Assembly: GCF_026745355.1 (NCBI RefSeq)
Contig: NC_079207.1
Location: 14,619,317 to 14,683,316 of the forward strand
Source of the DNA: Beta vulgaris subsp. vulgaris
Lineage: Eukaryota; Streptophyta; Magnoliopsida; Caryophyllales; Amaranthaceae
DNA: 64,000 nt
Direction: 5' to 3'
Positions 35,398-48,183 of this stretch are shown piece by piece. A program made the position numbers and the translations under genes. Numbering within the stretch: position 1 is the first letter of the stretch; every line of letters begins with the position of its first letter. The notes under the pieces were generated by a model, which saw only the letters and a list, made by a program, of their open reading frames with translations, was not told the origin of the DNA and did no database searches.

Positions 35398-37168
35398 TGA
35401 TAAGTGCGTTCTAACGCACTTTATGACTTCTTTTGGCTTGTTTTGCTCCCTTTCTCCCTTTTCTTCCTCTTTCTCCTCACTTTTCCCTTCTATTTCATTC
35501 ACTTGATCATACTTGATCATAGTGACATTTTGCTAGATTTTCGATCTATTTTGATCGAATTTCTAGCACATTGCTTTCACCATGTTTGCTCGTGTTTCTA
35601 TTGCAGGTATGACCCTTTTGGGGCCGAGAAATGCGAGCATGGCACAAGGGAACAGCTAGAGGCTGAGAGTAGCCTGAGGTGCGTCTGGTGCGCCCGCACA
35701 CGCTATTGTGCGCCCGCACCATCACCAACATTGAGCACAAAACAGACGACATTGGTGCGCCCGCACCAAGCATAAGGTGCGCCCGCACCTGCGTCTGGTG
35801 CGCCCGCACCAACTCTATGTGCGCCCGCACATTTTGACGGATGAATTCAAGGAGGCAGAAGCTTAGGTGCGCCCGACCTTACATGGGTGCGCCCGCACCT
35901 GTACTGGTGCGCCCGCACCTTCACTTGTGCGCCCGCACCTTTTGACGGGGAATTTTCACCTTGAGGCAGAAGACTCAGGTGCGCCCGCACCTGAGGTCTG
36001 GTGCGCCCGCACCTGAGCATGGTGCGCCCGCACCTCCTTATGGTGCGCCCGCACCATGCGTTCCGAAACAAAATTTCGAATCATTAAACCCTTTTCTTTT
36101 CAGGTTTGAGACTTACGCTTTATTCTATTTTCACACAATATTTTAGGGTTTTGTATTAGAGAGAAAACACTTTAGTTTCCATTGTAATTGAGATTAGAGA
36201 TCATAGTTTGTGATTCGATTTACATTCAAGGTACTTTTCATTCAATTCAATTCAAAGTTTCAGTTTTTATTTCATTCTCTTGGTGTTTGTTTATGTTCTT
36301 ATATTATTTAAGATCTTCATTCTCTTAGTTTAATAATTGGATTTCTATTAGTTTAATTTCTTAATCATGTTTAACCTTAGATTAGTCATAGATTTTATGT
36401 TTAATTGCTTAAACTCCATGATTAGTGAGTAGTTTCATATCTAGGGTTAGGGTGAAAGTATGAATTAGGGTTTTAAATATGATGTTGATGTGATTGTGAT
36501 GTATGGAGAAGTTTATGCATTGATCTTGGTGTTTTGAGACCTTAGGATAGATATTGATCACATTTATACTTTGGTATTTTGATTTCAAAGTTCTTAAATC
36601 GGATTTTGAACTCTTTTATCATCCCCAAGAATCAACTTAATTTCTATACCAAGATATTGGATGGAAATTAAGGGATCCTTCATTAGGGGTTTTCCAAACT
36701 TATTGAATCTCTTAATCAATTAACTAAAGACCATTCGAGAGAGGATTTAGTTGATTGATTAAGTGATTACTCTTGAGGACCATTCGAGAGAGGACTCAAG
36801 TAATTTAGAGGGAAACTAAACCTTGCATAATCGTCTTTGTTGCTTCGCAATCGCATTAACAATCATCATCCGTTCTTATTCATACTAGTAACCTTAACTC
36901 TAGTGTCTTTTATTTGATATTTAAACTCGTGATATTTGCTTGTTCTAGTGTTAGTATAGTCTTAATTGTTACCAAACATCTTTCAAACCCCAAATACCTT
37001 TCAATTAGGTAGTCTAGACTAGATAGACTTCTAATCAATCCCATTTTCCCTGTGGATCGACCCTTGACTTGCCCTTACTATTCTCTTAGTGATTGCTTGT
37101 TAGGACTATAAATATTGTTTGGAAAGCGGTTCTTAGTGCCTTAACGACACACTAAAAACATCTTATCA
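35398..37168 (+). mobile_element. gypsy 3' LTR, 1771 bp
   Basis: It starts TGATAAGTG just after the polypurine tract and ends CATCTTATCA, giving a short terminal inverted repeat TGATAAG/CTTATCA. Inside are a GC-rich repeat array (35687-36055) and a pair of GACCATTCGAGAGAGGA repeats (36730-36795). No second LTR is available for dating. Confidence 0.85.
35687..36055. repeat. array of 14 GGTGCGCCCGCACC near-palindromes in the LTR
   Basis: Fourteen copies of (G/T)GTGCGCCCGCAC occur at irregular spacing, one with a base deleted (near 35865). The arms GGTGCG and CGCACC are complementary around CC, so each can form a small stem. A longer duplication containing TTTTGACGG and GAGGCAGAAG (about 35835 and 35940) is superimposed. 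Confidence 0.95.
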
Positions 37169-38123
37169 GTATTGCATAGTCATTAATTGTTCGGTATAGT
37201 TGTGCCCATCAGCTTGTGAACAATAAGTTTGTCGAAATTAACAATTGGCAAAGACATAATAGTCTATGGCAGGCATTATAAGATGCAGGGCAAGGCGTAA
37301 GCCAATCCCGAATTGTGTCATTCCATATCCAGCCAATAATTCTGCACCAAATAATTATGCAATGAGAAGTATATCTATTATTTATAAGCAATATACTATC
37401 TTTGGTTTCCCTTGAATAAACAGGATAAAGTAAATAAAAGTTTACAGAGCACCATTCTCTAATAATTTCAAGACAGAATTAGGGCCAAATTAAATGTCCA
37501 GAACTGCATAAACACTTATGTGCCCATTTAATTGATAAGTGTTTAAGTGGTAAGTGCAAGTGTTCTACCAATTGAAGCCTATGTAGTTTCCTTGCTCCTG
37601 CTGGGATTAAGCACTTGTAATTAGGATTATATATATAATTTGTCCGTAACCATAACATAAGAATATCTTGTTATTGAAAACTATGAATTGGGTCAATCGG
37701 GGAGAACCAGAACATCAAGGGTATGTTCATGGTGTTAATAATAAACAGACTGTTAGCATGCTCATGAATGATCCTATGGTAATCTGAGTCGAACCACCTT
37801 GCATAACAATGTACTGCAATAAAGGATAGAGCTTGTCCAAAAGATAGCACTTTAACCAAGGTGAATATTGACAGATACAGGGAAACAACCAAAGGCTAAA
37901 CATTTGAGAACATAAGTATATAATTTCTTCCATATTATAGAAAACAACTTCATTTTTCATTGTAACAGGACATCCATTAGACACTTTAGCATATAGTTCT
38001 ACTACATGATTCGTTAGCATATTAGGAGTACCTAATTCTAAGTTGACAGCTCCAGAAGGCAAAAGTGGATCTGTTAAGGCACCCCCAAAAAACTTACAAA
38101 AACTTTGTATCATCTATTCTGCA
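37169..38123. other. unassigned sequence between gypsy LTR and LINE ORF1
   Basis: Minus-strand open stretches of 60-128 codons exist (for example 38113-37727), but none has a recognised motif and they overlap in different frames. It may be LINE inter-ORF sequence plus unrelated DNA. I could not identify it. Confidence 0.3.
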
Positions 38124-39737
38124 TTATTTTTTCTTTATTTGCTTAGATGATGCTGAGTCAGCCTCATATTCAGTTCGTCGTCTCTTGGTCGAGTCAGAGG
38201 AGATTGACATCTCTTTGTGGGGGCCTAAGGCGTCGAAAAATAATTTATCCGCCTCAGATAGTTCACGAGCAAGAGCTAAATCAGATACCGAAGGGCTAAC
38301 CTTGTGTAGATTAGAACCATACTCATTTAACATAGGAGGAAACTTGATGGGGGGGGGATGGAAGTTTCCAGCATTTGAAGAACCTCTGCAACCTGAGGAT
38401 CTGCTTCATCAATAGTTTCCGTTTCTAAGAGGGATTTCACATCCTTATCGTTTAACAATTGCGTGGGATTAGGAGGCTTAGTGGGATCAGGTATATTATC
38501 TGACTTTTGTTCAGGAGGATTAGTTTGAGTTTCAACTGGGTGGGTGGCCTCCTTGCATTCTGGAGCAGAATCCTTTGTAGTTTCAGTAGGAGGGGCCGAG
38601 GGGGTTTAAAAAAGGAAGGTCTTGCCTTTGTAATCTTTGTAGCAACAGGGGTGCGGCTTTTCCGCTTAGGTACTACCTTAATCCATCTGCCACTTGACTC
38701 CCCTGAGTCAGATTCTGTTTGGTTTTCTTGAGGAGGGCATGATTTATTTGATGGATTGATAGTGCTAGCCTGTAATTTGTCAACCACAAGTTGAAGAGTA
38801 TGATTGGCTTTTTCCTTGCAAGTGTCTAAGGTATGCTCCTCGGACCCACACAAGGGACATACCTTTAACATGCCTTCATAAGTAAGGAAGATTTCTCTAG
38901 TATGATCATGCAAATTCACTAGCAAAGACCCAGGGACAATGTGTAAGACCTTAACATCTACACAAACTCGAGCATAGCGTGCTCGTGTTGTGATAGTGTA
39001 AAGTCGTCAATTCTAATTGTAGGACCCACAGGTTTAAGCATGTAGGAGAGGCACTGATTAGACCAGAATTCCAAAGGCAAAAGATTAAGACGTACCTATA
39101 TTGCTAGTGTGTGAATTTGGAATGTGAAAGGATTAAAGGCAAGTTGCCAAGCAAACAAGGCTAGGATTAATCCTTGAACATACCAGGGCCTATTATTCCA
39201 TATTGCTAATTTGTCTTCATTGTTAGCAAACTTGAACATAATCCATCCATTGCCCATATCCACAAAAGTGGCATGACCTTTGAGCATGGTCCATTCACGA
39301 TGAAGCTTTGCTGTCACTACAGAGACTGGAATGGAGTCACCAAAAGGTTTACCTAGCAGGCAAGAAACTGACAAATCATCAAAAATGAAGGATCAGGTTC
39401 TGGGTTTGGAGGATGGTGAGGGCTTCCAGCCATCCCATCTTTCATGGGGAGTTTAGAAGGGTCAGTTGGAGGAGAATTATGGATAGGGGCATTAGTATGT
39501 TCAGGTGAGTGAGTGACAGCAGTAGGGAGATTGTCAGGTCCCACATCTGAGCCTGATACGGCATGGTGTTTAGAGGAGGAGCTGGGGACCTAGGGCGGGC
39601 TATGATTTCTAGATGCATTGGAATTTCCAACCTCACCATCTGGTGGTGAGGAGTGAACAAGTAAATTGGAACGTGAAAAGGATTGGACAATATCCGCATA
39701 GTTTGAGCTTTTTTCTGGGTGATTTGCAGAAGACATA
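38124..39737 (-). pseudogene. LINE ORF1 remnant (gag-like, DUF4283 and zinc knuckle)
   Basis: On the minus strand, starting near MSSANHPEKSSNYADIV: a proline-rich N-terminal part (39737-39400); a DUF4283-like RNA-binding region (39374-39096, LLGKPFG, MGNGWIMFKFAN, RPWYVQGLILAL); a continuation with LPLEFW and RIDD-type motifs (about 39090-38950); a CCHC-type zinc knuckle CPLCGSEEHTLDTC (38880-38800); and a basic tail KRRRTEYEADSASSKQIKKK ending at 38124. The pieces lie in different frames, so it is broken. This layout is the usual ORF1 of plant L1-type LINEs. It probably belongs with the ORF2 at 29712-33883. Confidence 0.85.
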
Positions 39738-39859
39738 TACAAGGTTAGTTCAGAATTAAGGGAGGGATGAGGAAGACAGATTAAGAGGCTTATGTGAGAG
39801 ATTAGCTTCAGAATTTCCAATTTATAGACCCACAGTTGAATGGAGCAAAACCTACCCAC

Positions 39860-40786
39860 AATACAAATATGCAGAACATAACATTATACATGAAGAAGGA
39901 CAATCTACAGGTGACAACACAACAATTCCCAGTGAAAGAGGACACTAATCCAAGGCCATTATCCACCACGTTACAATGTAATAAGAAATTTAGATCGATT
40001 CTAAAAAATTTAACATATTTTTAGTAATTTTTATATGAAAGTCCTATATGACACCAATAAAGAATCTTTGTTTTAAAAGACAGTTCATAGATAATGACAT
40101 CCTACTAAACAAAAAATAATTACAATACCATATTACTACACATTAATATGTTATTTTCTAAATTAAAAAATTAGCCATTCACTGAAAATACTCTGAGAAA
40201 ATTCCGAATTCGTTTAATAATTTCGAAAAGAAGCAAGCATATGAGAAAGACAAATAGACGCTTGATCCCTTTGCCAAGCATGTAAGAGATAACTATCCTA
40301 GATTTGGTTTTACATAATTAATAAAAATTCTTCTATATTTACTCTTGGAAACCACTTGAAACTAATTATTCCAAACCACTAGACCATACATTTTTAGAAC
40401 AACTCCTTTTTCTTTTCTGGAGAGCTCTTTTTTATTGAACAAAAGCATCAAGGAAATTTTGCATGTACATATGACCAAAAACATATACTACATCTTTTTC
40501 TTGTCCTAATAAAAGGCACACACAAAGTATTTGATATATATATAAGAACACTCAATTTTTTTCCTTGATAGAAGTTGGTACTTTTGAAGACTATATTCAG
40601 AATAATATAGTACGACAAGTAGTAGTGTTTGCTTCTCTTCCATCCCATTTCCAGGTGATTATGGAAAGTGTAGGCAATCTCTAGAGAAATTCAATACATT
40701 CTCTATTTGATAAACTGATTAGCTCATGATTACAAAGCAGTCCGGTAATAAATTAGTCATGCGGCATCCTAGTTGATTAAAAGCAA
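39860..40786. other. intergenic, 3' flank of the receptor kinase gene
   Basis: AT-rich sequence with no supportable gene or element boundary. The right part probably contains the kinase 3' untranslated region. Confidence 0.45.
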
Positions 40787-43700
40787 TTAGGACATGTTTT
40801 TGCTATTCATCTCCTTTGAACTCTCACTTGAGCTACTAGATGGGTTCAATCCATACTCGCTAGTGGTTCCTCCATATTCACTGCTTGCAAAATCTTGAGT
40901 TGCAAATGCCATTTGCCTAAACTTCTTGAGATCTGCACTATATGCACGAGTATCATACTGATCTGATCCCTCTGATGAGCTAAACATTGAGCCTTGCCCT
41001 CCTTTTGCACCTTCATTATTTAGGTCATCCAATGAGACATCTCCTTCCAATGCTCGAACAATCTACAATTTATTGATCGTCAATAAATAACAACAAATCC
41101 TCAATTCGTTTTGTCTATATCATATATGGTTTTCTATTGAAAAAAATTAAGGGTTTTGATATATGCAACCCTTAAATTATATATAAGTATGAAATACAAC
41201 TTTTAGGATTCAGAACAAAAAGGGTTTGTACAAACCTGGCTCATTTTAGGACGCCTCTTAGCAGAATGACGAATGGAAGCAGCAGCACAAGCCACCATAC
41301 GTTTCATCAAATGAGGGTCATAGTTACCCTCCAAACGTGGATCAACAAAATCATGGTAGTTACCAGTTTCCAGTGCTTTTGCTAGGAGTGGCCTAGACTG
41401 AAAATCATGACAAAGTAACAACGTAAATAGGTAAAAACTAAAAAGGTGTACTCCTATATAACTTTAGAAATTTTAGCACTTTGTATAAACTAATAAAAGG
41501 ATTTTAGATGCATAAAGTACCCAATCCACCAAGCTATCTTCCATGTACTTCATGTTAGGGTCAACTGGTCGACGTCCAGTTATAATTTCTAGCAACATAA
41601 CACCATATGAGAATACATCCGATTTCTCTGTGAGCTTGCCACTTGAAGCATACTCTGGAGCCAAATACCTGCATTTGTCCATGACTCCATGTAATGTTAA
41701 TTCATTACTATCATATCACTATTTAGAAAAAAAAGTCGTTCTATCTAGTGGATTAGATCACCGACCTCTTATTAATGCGGTTAGTAAATGTGGATTAGAT
41801 ATAACTTTAAAAATAGTCATACTTATACTAGACGTTATTTTTGACAGTGACGAAAACAATTTGAGAACGATCTTTGTATTTTTTTATTTCCGTTTTAGTT
41901 TAAAAAGACTAAAAAAACTAGAACACACTCTTCAAGAACTAAACTTACTAAATTACCAGTTCACTTAGGAAATTTTTTATTCATGGATTCATGAGTTGGA
42001 ATAATCAGGAGAGTGACTTACCCAAAAGTTCCCATCACACGAGTAGAGACATGAGTATTTGTATCAGTGGTAAGTTTAGCTAGTCCAAAGTCAGCAACCT
42101 GAATTAGGAAAAATATCGAATTATCAGCATGTGTAAAAGGAGAAGAATACAACTGGGTTTATTATGTGCAATACTTTTGGATGAAAGTAGTAGCTTATGA
42201 TGAATTTTCGATGATTAGATTGAAGAATATACCATGGCCTCATAGTTTTCATCCAACAAAATATTGGAAGCTTTGATGTCACGATGGATAATTCTGGGGT
42301 GACCTGCAAGTATATATAACATTCATAATATGCAATAAAGGTTGTTCCCAGTAGGAAATGAACTTTAGAAATTAGAAGCTTACAAATAATTAGAAAAATT
42401 TATTGCCTTGTAACAAAAAACAATATATTAGGGAGATATAGAATGTTTATGAGAACGTACAATCTTCATGGAGATAACCAAGCCCTTTAGCTGATCCAAG
42501 TGCGATGCGAAGCCTAGTGGGAAAATCTAATTCACCTCTTTCTGCAATTAAAAAAGTTTCAATCTAAAGACCCAAGATTGAGAGGTGGCCACACTATGCA
42601 GTGGTAGATCAACAAAAATAATTTTAAGATATAGGGGTAGTTTGACAATCGACTATTGACTATTGGCTATTGACTTTTGATTGGTTTAGTTGACTTGTTT
42701 GATTGGTAAGAAGCATTGGTTGTAGGGGGTGTACACCGGTTCATGACCGTACTGGCGGACCGGAATCTGTCTTTTACTTGGACCGGCACCGGACCGGAAA
42801 AATTCCTAACTTTCAAAACTTTTTTTTACTAAAATAATAAAACTTCCGGTCCAACCGATCCGGATCGGAAACTCAGAATTGGGAATTTTTGTGGACCGGT
42901 CTGGCAAATTCTGGTTCGAGCCGGTTTGTGCACACCCCTAATTGGTTGTATTATGTATCAACTTTTTAAGTTGGCTTTATAAGTCAGCTGTTTGTGAAAG
43001 TGTTTGGTGGAATTAGTTTTGGCTCTTGGTTGTTTATTAGAGAGTTTGTGGGTTAAAAAGTCAAAAGCAAATCAAAAAAGGGAACAACTTTTCAACCAAC
43101 TAACAACCAATAGTCAAACAGTTTTTTTGTTGTTTGACCAAATTGAAAAGCCAATTAAAAAACTATTTACCAAACATTAGTTATGGCAATGTTTAATAGT
43201 GTAAAAATCAAAATTTAAGTATTTTAAAAGGAAGAAGGTATATTATTAATTAGAAGTCAATCGAAAGAGAAACTTACTGTGGAGGTGGAATTCCAAAGTG
43301 TCGTTAGGAACAAACTCATAAACCAACATGCGTTGGCCACCAGCAATGCAATAACCCACCAAGGACACAAGATGACGATGATGAACACGACTAATAATCT
43401 CAACTTCAGACTGAAATTCTCTCTCTCCTTGTCCACTACCAGATTTAAGGCTTTTAACAGCAATTTCTTTACCATTAGGCAAAACACCTTTATGAACAAA
43501 TCCAAAACCACCTTGCCCTAACATTCTTGATTTATCGAACCCATTAGTTGCTGCAGCTAACTCTTCATAGGTGAAGGTGCTCTTATTAAAACCAAGTGTG
43601 AGACTTGGAGATGGTGCTAATGATGTTGCCGCATTTTGGACTGATTGTTGTCCACTTTCGTCGCTACTCCCCATTGGATTTTGATTTGGATTTGGATATC

Positions 43701-46169
43701 CCCAACCACCTGATGTTGGAGGGATCTTCACTGCATGCTCTTGCGGAGTTTGCCAATATTGCTGGTTGCCTGTTGTCAATTTAATTGCATGTTTTAGTAC
43801 TACTCTTCGTAGAGTGTAAAAATGTATACGCCAAACGAGGTAGCACTTTAATTAGGAGTACCTTTCAAATATTGGTACATTAGATTAGGTTTATGGTTTA
43901 GACTTTAGATTCAAGGGATTGAGTTGGATATATGCAACGTGGGCGATTGTACATAACATCAAATGTTTGAAGCCTCTAAATATTTTTTTCCTTCATCAAT
44001 TATACTATATGTTCTTCCTTGTTCGTATTGGACTCCCTTATTTAAGTTTATATCGTGTATTGCTAACAGTGTTGCTTAATTTGTTTTTTTGATATTGAGA
44101 CACAAGTACGTAACTCCCCACTCTCTATACAACTGATAATGGACAGGGGTTCAAATCTCATCTTGGAGATGGGAACTCGAGGGTAATACTGATGTATTAG
44201 TCCTCTAAAAATAAAATATACATATTCACATGTAATCATTCAGATAAAACGTTTATTATATTAGTATTATAATGAAAGCATGGGTATTAGGAAAATTTCT
44301 ATATTATGAGCAAACTTTAAAGAAGCAAATTCCCATGTTATTCCCATGTTTTTGCCAACCAAGCAACAATACATATACCTACTTTCTAGGAATTCTAATT
44401 TCCATATATTTGAATTTTAACCAAACAAGCTCTTAGTATCCACATAAAAAGACTAAAATACCCTCACTCACATACTAATTAAAGTAAACTAATCTATAAA
44501 ATAATGCAAACATCACTCGATAGATGGACGTTGCTACATATGCACGTGACTGTTTATTAATAGAGATGATGTCAAATTTTTCTTTATAGGTTAAGGATAA
44601 AGTTATTCAAATAAAAATTGAAATTCAATCCAATCGAAACCGAATTAGTATTTCGGGTTAAACTCGAACTATGATTGGATTGAATTCAGAAAGAGTTTTT
44701 TTTTTTAAAAAAAAAATTGGATTTTCGAATTGGATTAGATTGAAAGTCATTGAATCCAAAATAATCGAATAGTAAATATCCTTATATTTTATACTTCCTC
44801 CGTTCCATAATAAGTGAAACACTTACTATTTTAGAACGTTTCAAAATAAGTGAAACATACTTTAGATGGATAAAAGAAAGTGGCAAAATGACAAGAGTGC
44901 CCATCACAAACTTGTGTGGTTTGCTTTTCTCTCTCCTCCTTTTGATAATAAAAAGGGTGTTTTATGACTTTTTGGCTTTTGAAAGTGATGTTTATTAAAT
45001 CTTGTGCTCAATCCCTATGTTTCACTTATTATGGAACGGAGGAAGTATTTATGATTGGGCTCAACTTGATTTTTTTAAAAAAAGAATCAAATGGTAGGCA
45101 ACTCTTCCCTTCCCCTAAAAGTTAAAACCCTAACTTGCTGTTGTAAAGTTGAACATGTTGTTATTAAACTTGATGTTGTAATGAATTATGAGTTTGTAAT
45201 GAATTATAAGTATATTGTTATTAGTTTATGAATGAATTTTTTTTGAGATTGTATGAATTACTTCTATTATTCAACACTTTATTTTGATGCTCACACCAAA
45301 TTTATTTCATTGAAAAAATAGATTATATAAAAATTGGATAATTAGGCTCGGATCCAATCTAGTGTCTAAAAGTTCAGATTGGATTGATTTAAACTCAAAC
45401 TCTAATTCCCTTAGATTTGGATTGAAAAATTAAAATTCAAATTTTATTCAGATTGATAGATATTTACGAAAAACTAAATTGTAAATCGAATTTTCACCCC
45501 TTTCTAGATCATTATTCTTACCTATTATTTGAGATTATTAGATACAAAAATACAATTTTTTGAGAGACATCGACAATCATGAGATCTATGGACTATGATA
45601 TAACCAAAGCTATAAACATAATAATGTACGTACGTACCTTGAGGTTTGGTAGGAGGATCCCAACCGTAAGGGGGCATCCCAGCACGCTTTTTCTTCTTCT
45701 TTCTTACACAAATTATACAAACAACCATGAACAACAACAAAATGCCACCCACTGCCACCACTCCGGCTACAACTCCGACACCGTGACGGGATGACTTAGA
45801 ACCATTTGAAGAGCTTCCACCGCCACTTATGGGAGGGGATGACTGGTCAGGCAACAATGGTGGTGCAGGTGGGACCAATCCTTGAGGTGGAGCCCAAGGT
45901 TGCTCCGGAATATTCTTGGATTCACCACCACCTTCACTCGTTGGTGGAGGATGGTTCTCGATAGGAGGTGGCGATAATGATCCCTCTGTTGGTGGTGGTG
46001 ATGATGGTGGCGGAGATGAAGAAGACTCTGAAGGTGGTGGTGATAATGGGGGAGAAGGAGGTGGTGAAGACGGTGGCGGAGATGAAGAAGACTCTAAAGG
46101 AGGTGGTGGTGATGATGATGATCCTGAGGATGGTGATTCTTCAGGTGAAGGAGATGATCCATCCGACAT
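40787..46169 (-). CDS. proline-rich receptor-like protein kinase (PERK type), 8 exons, 612 aa
   Basis: Plasma-membrane receptor-like serine/threonine kinase. Exons: 46169-45638, 43769-43278, 42541-42461, 42303-42233, 42098-42022, 41668-41521, 41397-41236, 41062-40787. All introns are GT-AG and the frame is open to TAA at 40789-40787. Residues 1-128 are Ser/Pro-rich with [13 protein letters not shown] extensin-like repeats and no obvious signal peptide, as in other PERKs. A transmembrane helix spans about 131-155, followed by KKKKK. The kinase domain has the P-loop LGQGGFGFV (261-269), IAVK with Lys283, HRD at 375-377, DFG at 395-397 and APE at 421-423, so all catalytic residues are present. 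The C-terminal tail is Ser-rich. PERKs are thought to sense the cell wall. Introns 1 and 2 carry MITEs. Confidence 0.96.
42723..42940. mobile_element. hAT-type MITE in intron 2 of the receptor kinase
   Basis: Terminal inverted repeats TAGGGGGTGTACACCGG and CCGG(TT)TGTGCACACCCCTA (imperfect) are flanked by a perfect 8-bp duplication ATTGGTTG (42715-42722 and 42941-42948). Length is 218 bp, with GGACCGG motifs inside. The sequences on both sides (42635-42714 and 42949-43190) contain complementary CTATTGACTATTGG-like words and may be an older MITE that this one entered. Confidence 0.92.
44794..45045. mobile_element. Stowaway-like MITE in intron 1 of the receptor kinase
   Basis: Perfect terminal inverted repeats CTTCCTCCGTTCCATAATAA and TTATTATGGAACGGAGGAAG (and beyond) are flanked by TA (44792-44793 and 45046-45047). 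Length is 252 bp. The long, nearly perfect ends suggest it is fairly young. Confidence 0.95.
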
Positions 46170-48183
46170 TTTTACCTCCCAAGCTTTTCTTCTCCTCCAA
46201 CTAAATTAATAACACTTTTACATGTAAAGATTTTCTTCAACAAACTTTTACTCCTTGGCCTCCCCCCTTTTGCTCGCCTCTAATTCTTTCCAAGCTCTAC
46301 ATTCACAATAAAGTTAACCAAATAAATAAGTTTTATGGTAAACTCTAGCATGAAACGGTACATATCGGAGGATTTTCCTTACAATTGCAACCATGCACCA
46401 TGTGGCAGTACAACATCATTATAGCAAATTAAAGTAAAAATAATAAGGAGATTTTAACGATGCTTTAAAAAAAATTGTGAAAAAAAAAATCTTGTAAAAC
46501 ATTTTCTGGAAAAAAACTTAATTTTATTTACAAAATGAAACCTATTTCCAGATCTCGTGTGGTTTTTGAGATACACATGGGTGACACTTTTATCTTCCTT
46601 TAACCCCCTATGTCGCATTTCAAAAACCACATTGAAAAATGAAAATATGTTTCATCTTGCAAAAAAAAATCATGTTTGTCATTTGTTTTGCAAAAAATGC
46701 TTTAAAAAGGTAATTTTTTGCAAAATTGAATTTTCCAAAGATATTTTTTGACAAATTTTCTTTCTGATATAATTATTTTTTTAAGATACCTTGATTAGTT
46801 TAGAAGTATTCGGTTAGACCATATATGATCTACAATGATCATAGAGGATAGTAATCTCTATATACTTGCGAGGCGGAGATCACCATAAAGAAATTACAAA
46901 CTATAGCACATACAATAGTGTAATCTATTACGGTGAGTAATATATGAAGATATAATCTCACTATGTTTAAGTACGTGTTGCCTCTTCAAGAAGGGATCTT
47001 CAAACATGCATATGATTTATAGAATAATGTAGCATAACATCATTTAGTCATTTACACAAATTCAATTTACGACATGCAAAGTAGCTACCCTTACAAAAGG
47101 GGGATTAGAAATCAGAAATGGGAAGAGAGATTAAAGAGGAGAGAGAAAAAACCTGATGGAAGAAAAGGAAATCAAAGGAAAGAGAAGCAAAAATTGGAGT
47201 AGACGATCGATGTCATGAAAAGAAAGGAGGGTGGTACGTAGTCCTTCACTAGTCTCTTCCTACAAAATAGGCTCCGGTCGTTTTGTCTCTTTCCTCCACT
47301 TTGTTTGCTTTTTTCCCTCGCTCTCTTCTTTTTCTCTTTCTTAACCTTGGCTTAATGACTCCCCTTAATTTTAGCAATCTTCAGGTCATTTATTACCTCT
47401 ATTTAGAAAGTTATATTTTTGGCTATCACCTTTTTTAGAGGAACAAAAAGCTCAAAATAATTATCATTAGTTCTAAATTAAACAGAATTGAGAGTTTCAA
47501 TTACTACTTTTTGCAATAACTTTCTATATATATCTCATTATACTCCTTTTGTTTCTATTTTTCCTTCTTACATGGAATCTTTTTATGAGAAAAATTGAAT
47601 AAAGTAGAAAGAACTTTTTTAAAACGAAAAAAGTACCTGATAGTAAGTAAGAAGAATATATAAATAACTATTTTTACTAGTATTAAAAAACTAATTTGTA
47701 CGGAGATTATGGACTCAAAACCTCTGACATAAATATTGAATTGTTAATAGTAGAAAACTTATTACAAATATAATAAATTATATATATTGACATTATCAAG
47801 GTAAAAAGATCATTTGATAATAAAAAATGGAATTTGACAAAAAAAAAAAATGCAGCATAGCTTGGCGATAGAGTTATGACATCCTATATAATTGGTCATG
47901 GGTTCAAATTCTTTTACATGTATTTTTTGAAACACTACGACGTGTGCTCACACATCTATACTAATATATTAAAAGGTGTTTATAAGAAAGTTTGTGTGTC
48001 ATGTGGCACACTGGCACTCTCCTCTAAAATTATAATGCAAATGCTTTATTTTCAAGTAAAACCCTCAATTAAAAAAATAATGTTGTACAAGATATCGAAT
48101 ACGTGACCTTTGAAATGAAAAGTGAAAGAGTAACTATTAATCAAATCACCATTGTTTAGGATTTCAAAATAAAATATCACAAG
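46170..48183. other. 5' flank of the receptor kinase gene; a Helitron-like start near 47955
   Basis: Pyrimidine-rich sequence near 47270-47350 could belong to the kinase leader or promoter, but no TATA box or splice site is convincing. Around 47955-47980 TCTATACTAATATATTAAAAGG looks like a Helitron 5' terminus, and its following CATGTGGCAC...CTCTCC resembles the sequence after 11436. A GGTCATGGGTTCAAATTC word (47894-47911) looks like a polymerase III box B. No gene seen. Confidence 0.4.

Larger units (their letters stand above)
33990..37168 (+). mobile_element. 5'-truncated Ty3/gypsy element (internal 3' end plus LTR) inside the LINE
   Basis: The part from 33990 to 35397 is the non-coding 3' internal region, ending in CTTGAGGACAAGC and the polypurine tract CTTGGGGGAG (35387-35395), a pattern I associate with Athila/Tat-type gypsy elements. 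The LTR follows at 35398. No 5' LTR, gag or pol is present, and the left boundary is only approximate (an A-rich run near 34012). The element separates the LINE's ORF2 from its likely ORF1, so it probably inserted there and then lost its 5' part. Confidence 0.7.

Noticed and set aside
45916..46209. Gly/Asp-rich open frame on the plus strand
   Set aside because: Shadow of the proline/serine-rich exon 1 of the receptor kinase.
47870..47915. tRNA gene
   Set aside because: Only a box B-like word is present; no cloverleaf can be drawn. At best a SINE relic.
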